From assembly GCA_031254225.1 (NCBI GenBank), contig JAIRUU010000123.1:1-6440 (forward strand): a stretch of DNA of 6,440 nucleotides. Reading direction: 5' to 3'. Made by a program: the position numbers and the translations under genes. The notes below the pieces were generated by a model that had not been told where the DNA came from, made no database searches, and saw only the letters and a list, made by a program, of their open reading frames with translations. The DNA is from Candidatus Elusimicrobium euhamitermitis (lineage in GTDB: Bacteria > Elusimicrobiota > Elusimicrobia > Elusimicrobiales > Elusimicrobiaceae). Below are positions 5,226 through 6,440 of the stretch, in pieces (position 1 is the first letter of the stretch; each line of letters begins with the position of its first letter).

Positions 5226-6137
5226 ATGGCTATTATTATCGCGGGGCCGACGGCTTCTGGGAAAACTGATTTGGCGCTTGACGTGGCGCGGATTATAGGC
5301 GGAGAAATTATTTCCGTTGATTCGCGGCAGGTCTACCGCGGCCTTTTGTTCGGCACCGCAAAACCGGCGGGCGTTTACGACGGCGGCGTTTATACGGTTG
5401 GCGGCGTTCCGTATCATATGGTTGATTTTTTGCCGCCGGAGCAGATTTATAATACCGGGCTTTTTGTCAGCGCGGCTAAAAAAATTGAGGCGGAAATTTT
5501 GGCAAAAAATAAAATTCCCGTTTTTGCCGGCGGCACGGGCATGTGGCTGCAGGCATATTTCAGCGGCATGGATAAATTGCCTGAGGCTGACCCTACGCTG
5601 CGCGCAAAATTTTCCGCCATGACTAAGGCACAGCTGCACCAAAAACTTGCTTCGGTTGACATCGCCAGCGCGGAGGCAATACCGGCGGGAAATATTCAGC
5701 GCGTTATGCGCGCTCTGGAAATTTTTGAGCTTACCGGAATTCCGGCCAGCACGCTGCGGACAGGCAGGTTTAACGCAAACCTCGGCGATAATTTTTTTGT
5801 TTATCTTGACTGGGAAAAAGACGAACTTAACCGGCGCATTGAGACGCGCACAAACTTAATTTTTGACGGCATGGTTAATGAAACGCGCGCGCTGCTGCTG
5901 CGCGGATTTACGGCGGAGACGCCGGCTTTGAAAAGTCTGGGTTACCCGCAGATTATTGATTTTATTGACGGAAAAATCACGCGCGCGGCGGCGATAGAAA
6001 AAATAGTAATTTTAACGCGGCAGTACGCCAAACGCCAGCGCACGTGGTTTGCGCGTTATAAAAATAAAATAATTTTTAACGGGGCGCAGGCAACGGCGGA
6101 AAAAATTCTGGGGGAATATAATAAATGGAAAAAGTAA
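5226..6137 (+). CDS. miaA: tRNA dimethylallyltransferase (MiaA)
   Basis: MiaA transfers a dimethylallyl group from DMAPP to N6 of A37 in tRNAs reading codons beginning with U, making i6A37, the substrate of MiaB. The 303-residue length is normal. Motifs in order are the P-loop GPTASGKT (7-14), DSRQVYRGL (32-40, with the family's catalytic Asp at 32), GTAKP (43-47), PYHMVDFLPPEQIY (62-75), GGTGMWLQAY (102-111), RVMRALEIFELTG in the middle, LKSLGYPQ, and the basic TRQYAKRQRTWFARY (264-278). No key block is missing. The ATG at 5226 puts the P-loop where the family has it, and no Shine-Dalgarno precedes it, which fits a leaderless message from the -10 box at 5214-5219. The 3' end overlaps hflX by 13 nt, so the two are likely co-transcribed. 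Confidence 0.95.
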   Translation: MAIIIAGPTASGKTDLALDVARIIGGEIISVDSRQVYRGLLFGTAKPAGVYDGGVYTVGGVPYHMVDFLPPEQIYNTGLFVSAAKKIEAEILAKNKIPVFAGGTGMWLQAYFSGMDKLPEADPTLRAKFSAMTKAQLHQKLASVDIASAEAIPAGNIQRVMRALEIFELTGIPASTLRTGRFNANLGDNFFVYLDWEKDELNRRIETRTNLIFDGMVNETRALLLRGFTAETPALKSLGYPQIIDFIDGKITRAAAIEKIVILTRQYAKRQRTWFARYKNKIIFNGAQATAEKILGEYNKWKK

Positions 6138-6440
6138 TTTTGGTTGAAGCTTATTTGAAAGGCCAAAAATATTCCGAGGCGGCTGTTGACGAGCTGCGCC
6201 GTCTGGCGGAGACCGCCGGCGCGCAGGTCGCGGACATTTTTTACGCGCCGCTTGTTAACTATAATCCCGCTGCTTTTATAGGCCGCGGCAAGGCGGAGGA
6301 AATAGCGGCGTACGTCAGAGAAAATAAAATTTCCGCCGTGATTTTTAATTCGGAAATTACGCCGGCGCAGCAGAATAATCTGGCTTCAATAATACCGGCT
6401 AAAATTATTGACCGCACGCTTTTGATTTTAGATATTTTCG
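6125..6440 (+). CDS. hflX: GTPase HflX, N-terminal part (3' end beyond window)
   Basis: The 105 codons present are the N-terminal domain of HflX, a GTPase of the Obg-HflX superfamily that binds the large ribosomal subunit and can split stalled ribosomes. Visible blocks are ELRRLAETAGA (23-33), IGRGKAEEI (52-60, family form IGxGKxEE), FNSEITPAQQNNL (74-86) and IIDRTLLILDIF (94-105), matching the conserved (V/I)IDRTxLILDIF. The GTP-binding G domain lies beyond the right edge and cannot be checked. The ATG at 6125 lies inside the last codons of miaA, with GGGGG at 6110-6114 about 10 nt upstream. A miaA-hflX association is well known (in E. coli with hfq between). Here there is no room for hfq. 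Confidence 0.92.
   Translation, partial: MEKVILVEAYLKGQKYSEAAVDELRRLAETAGAQVADIFYAPLVNYNPAAFIGRGKAEEIAAYVRENKISAVIFNSEITPAQQNNLASIIPAKIIDRTLLILDIF

Overview
The window is a stretch of bacterial chromosome, mostly housekeeping genes, all read left to right. The sequence mixes G+C-rich codons with many A/T runs. The maf, trxB, miaB, miaA and hflX genes belong to conserved families. The overall style (A-runs inside GC-rich genes, and a DUF4321-like gene coupled to maf) suggests a deep-branching, probably Gram-negative phylum, with Elusimicrobiota as one candidate. That placement is an impression from style only, because nothing in the window fixes the taxon.

Layout. (1) Positions 1-722 hold the 3' part of a TPR-repeat protein whose start lies off the left edge. 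(2) Positions 723-1011 are an intergenic repeat with hairpin ends and an inner inverted repeat, resembling a MITE. (3) Positions 1012-2701 are a tight three-gene unit joined by ATGA stop/start overlaps: a small DUF4321-like membrane protein, a Maf nucleotide pyrophosphatase and thioredoxin reductase. (4) Positions 2702-2916 hold a second, diverged copy of the intergenic repeat in the same orientation. (5) Positions 2917-5119 hold miaB, a PilZ-domain protein starting 3 nt after it, and a strikingly AT-rich predicted lipoprotein starting 4 nt after that, closed by a strong intrinsic terminator at about 5151-5188. (6) From 5214 a consensus -10 box sits directly before miaA, which overlaps the start of hflX. 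The hflX gene runs off the right edge.

Functional links. MiaA and MiaB carry out successive steps of one tRNA modification, A37 to i6A37 to ms2i6A37, yet here they lie in two separate transcription units. HflX is a ribosome-associated GTPase and a common neighbour of miaA. Maf and TrxB are housekeeping enzymes of nucleotide sanitation and thiol redox balance. The PilZ protein would respond to cyclic di-GMP.

I see no tRNA, rRNA, CRISPR array, transposase or phage gene, and no clear new defence or biosynthetic system. The least explained parts are the two related intergenic repeats (one with a nested hairpin insertion), the AT-rich lipoprotein gene, the apparently leaderless miaA start, the altered motif next to the radical-SAM cysteines of MiaB, and the cysteine-bearing tail of the PilZ protein.
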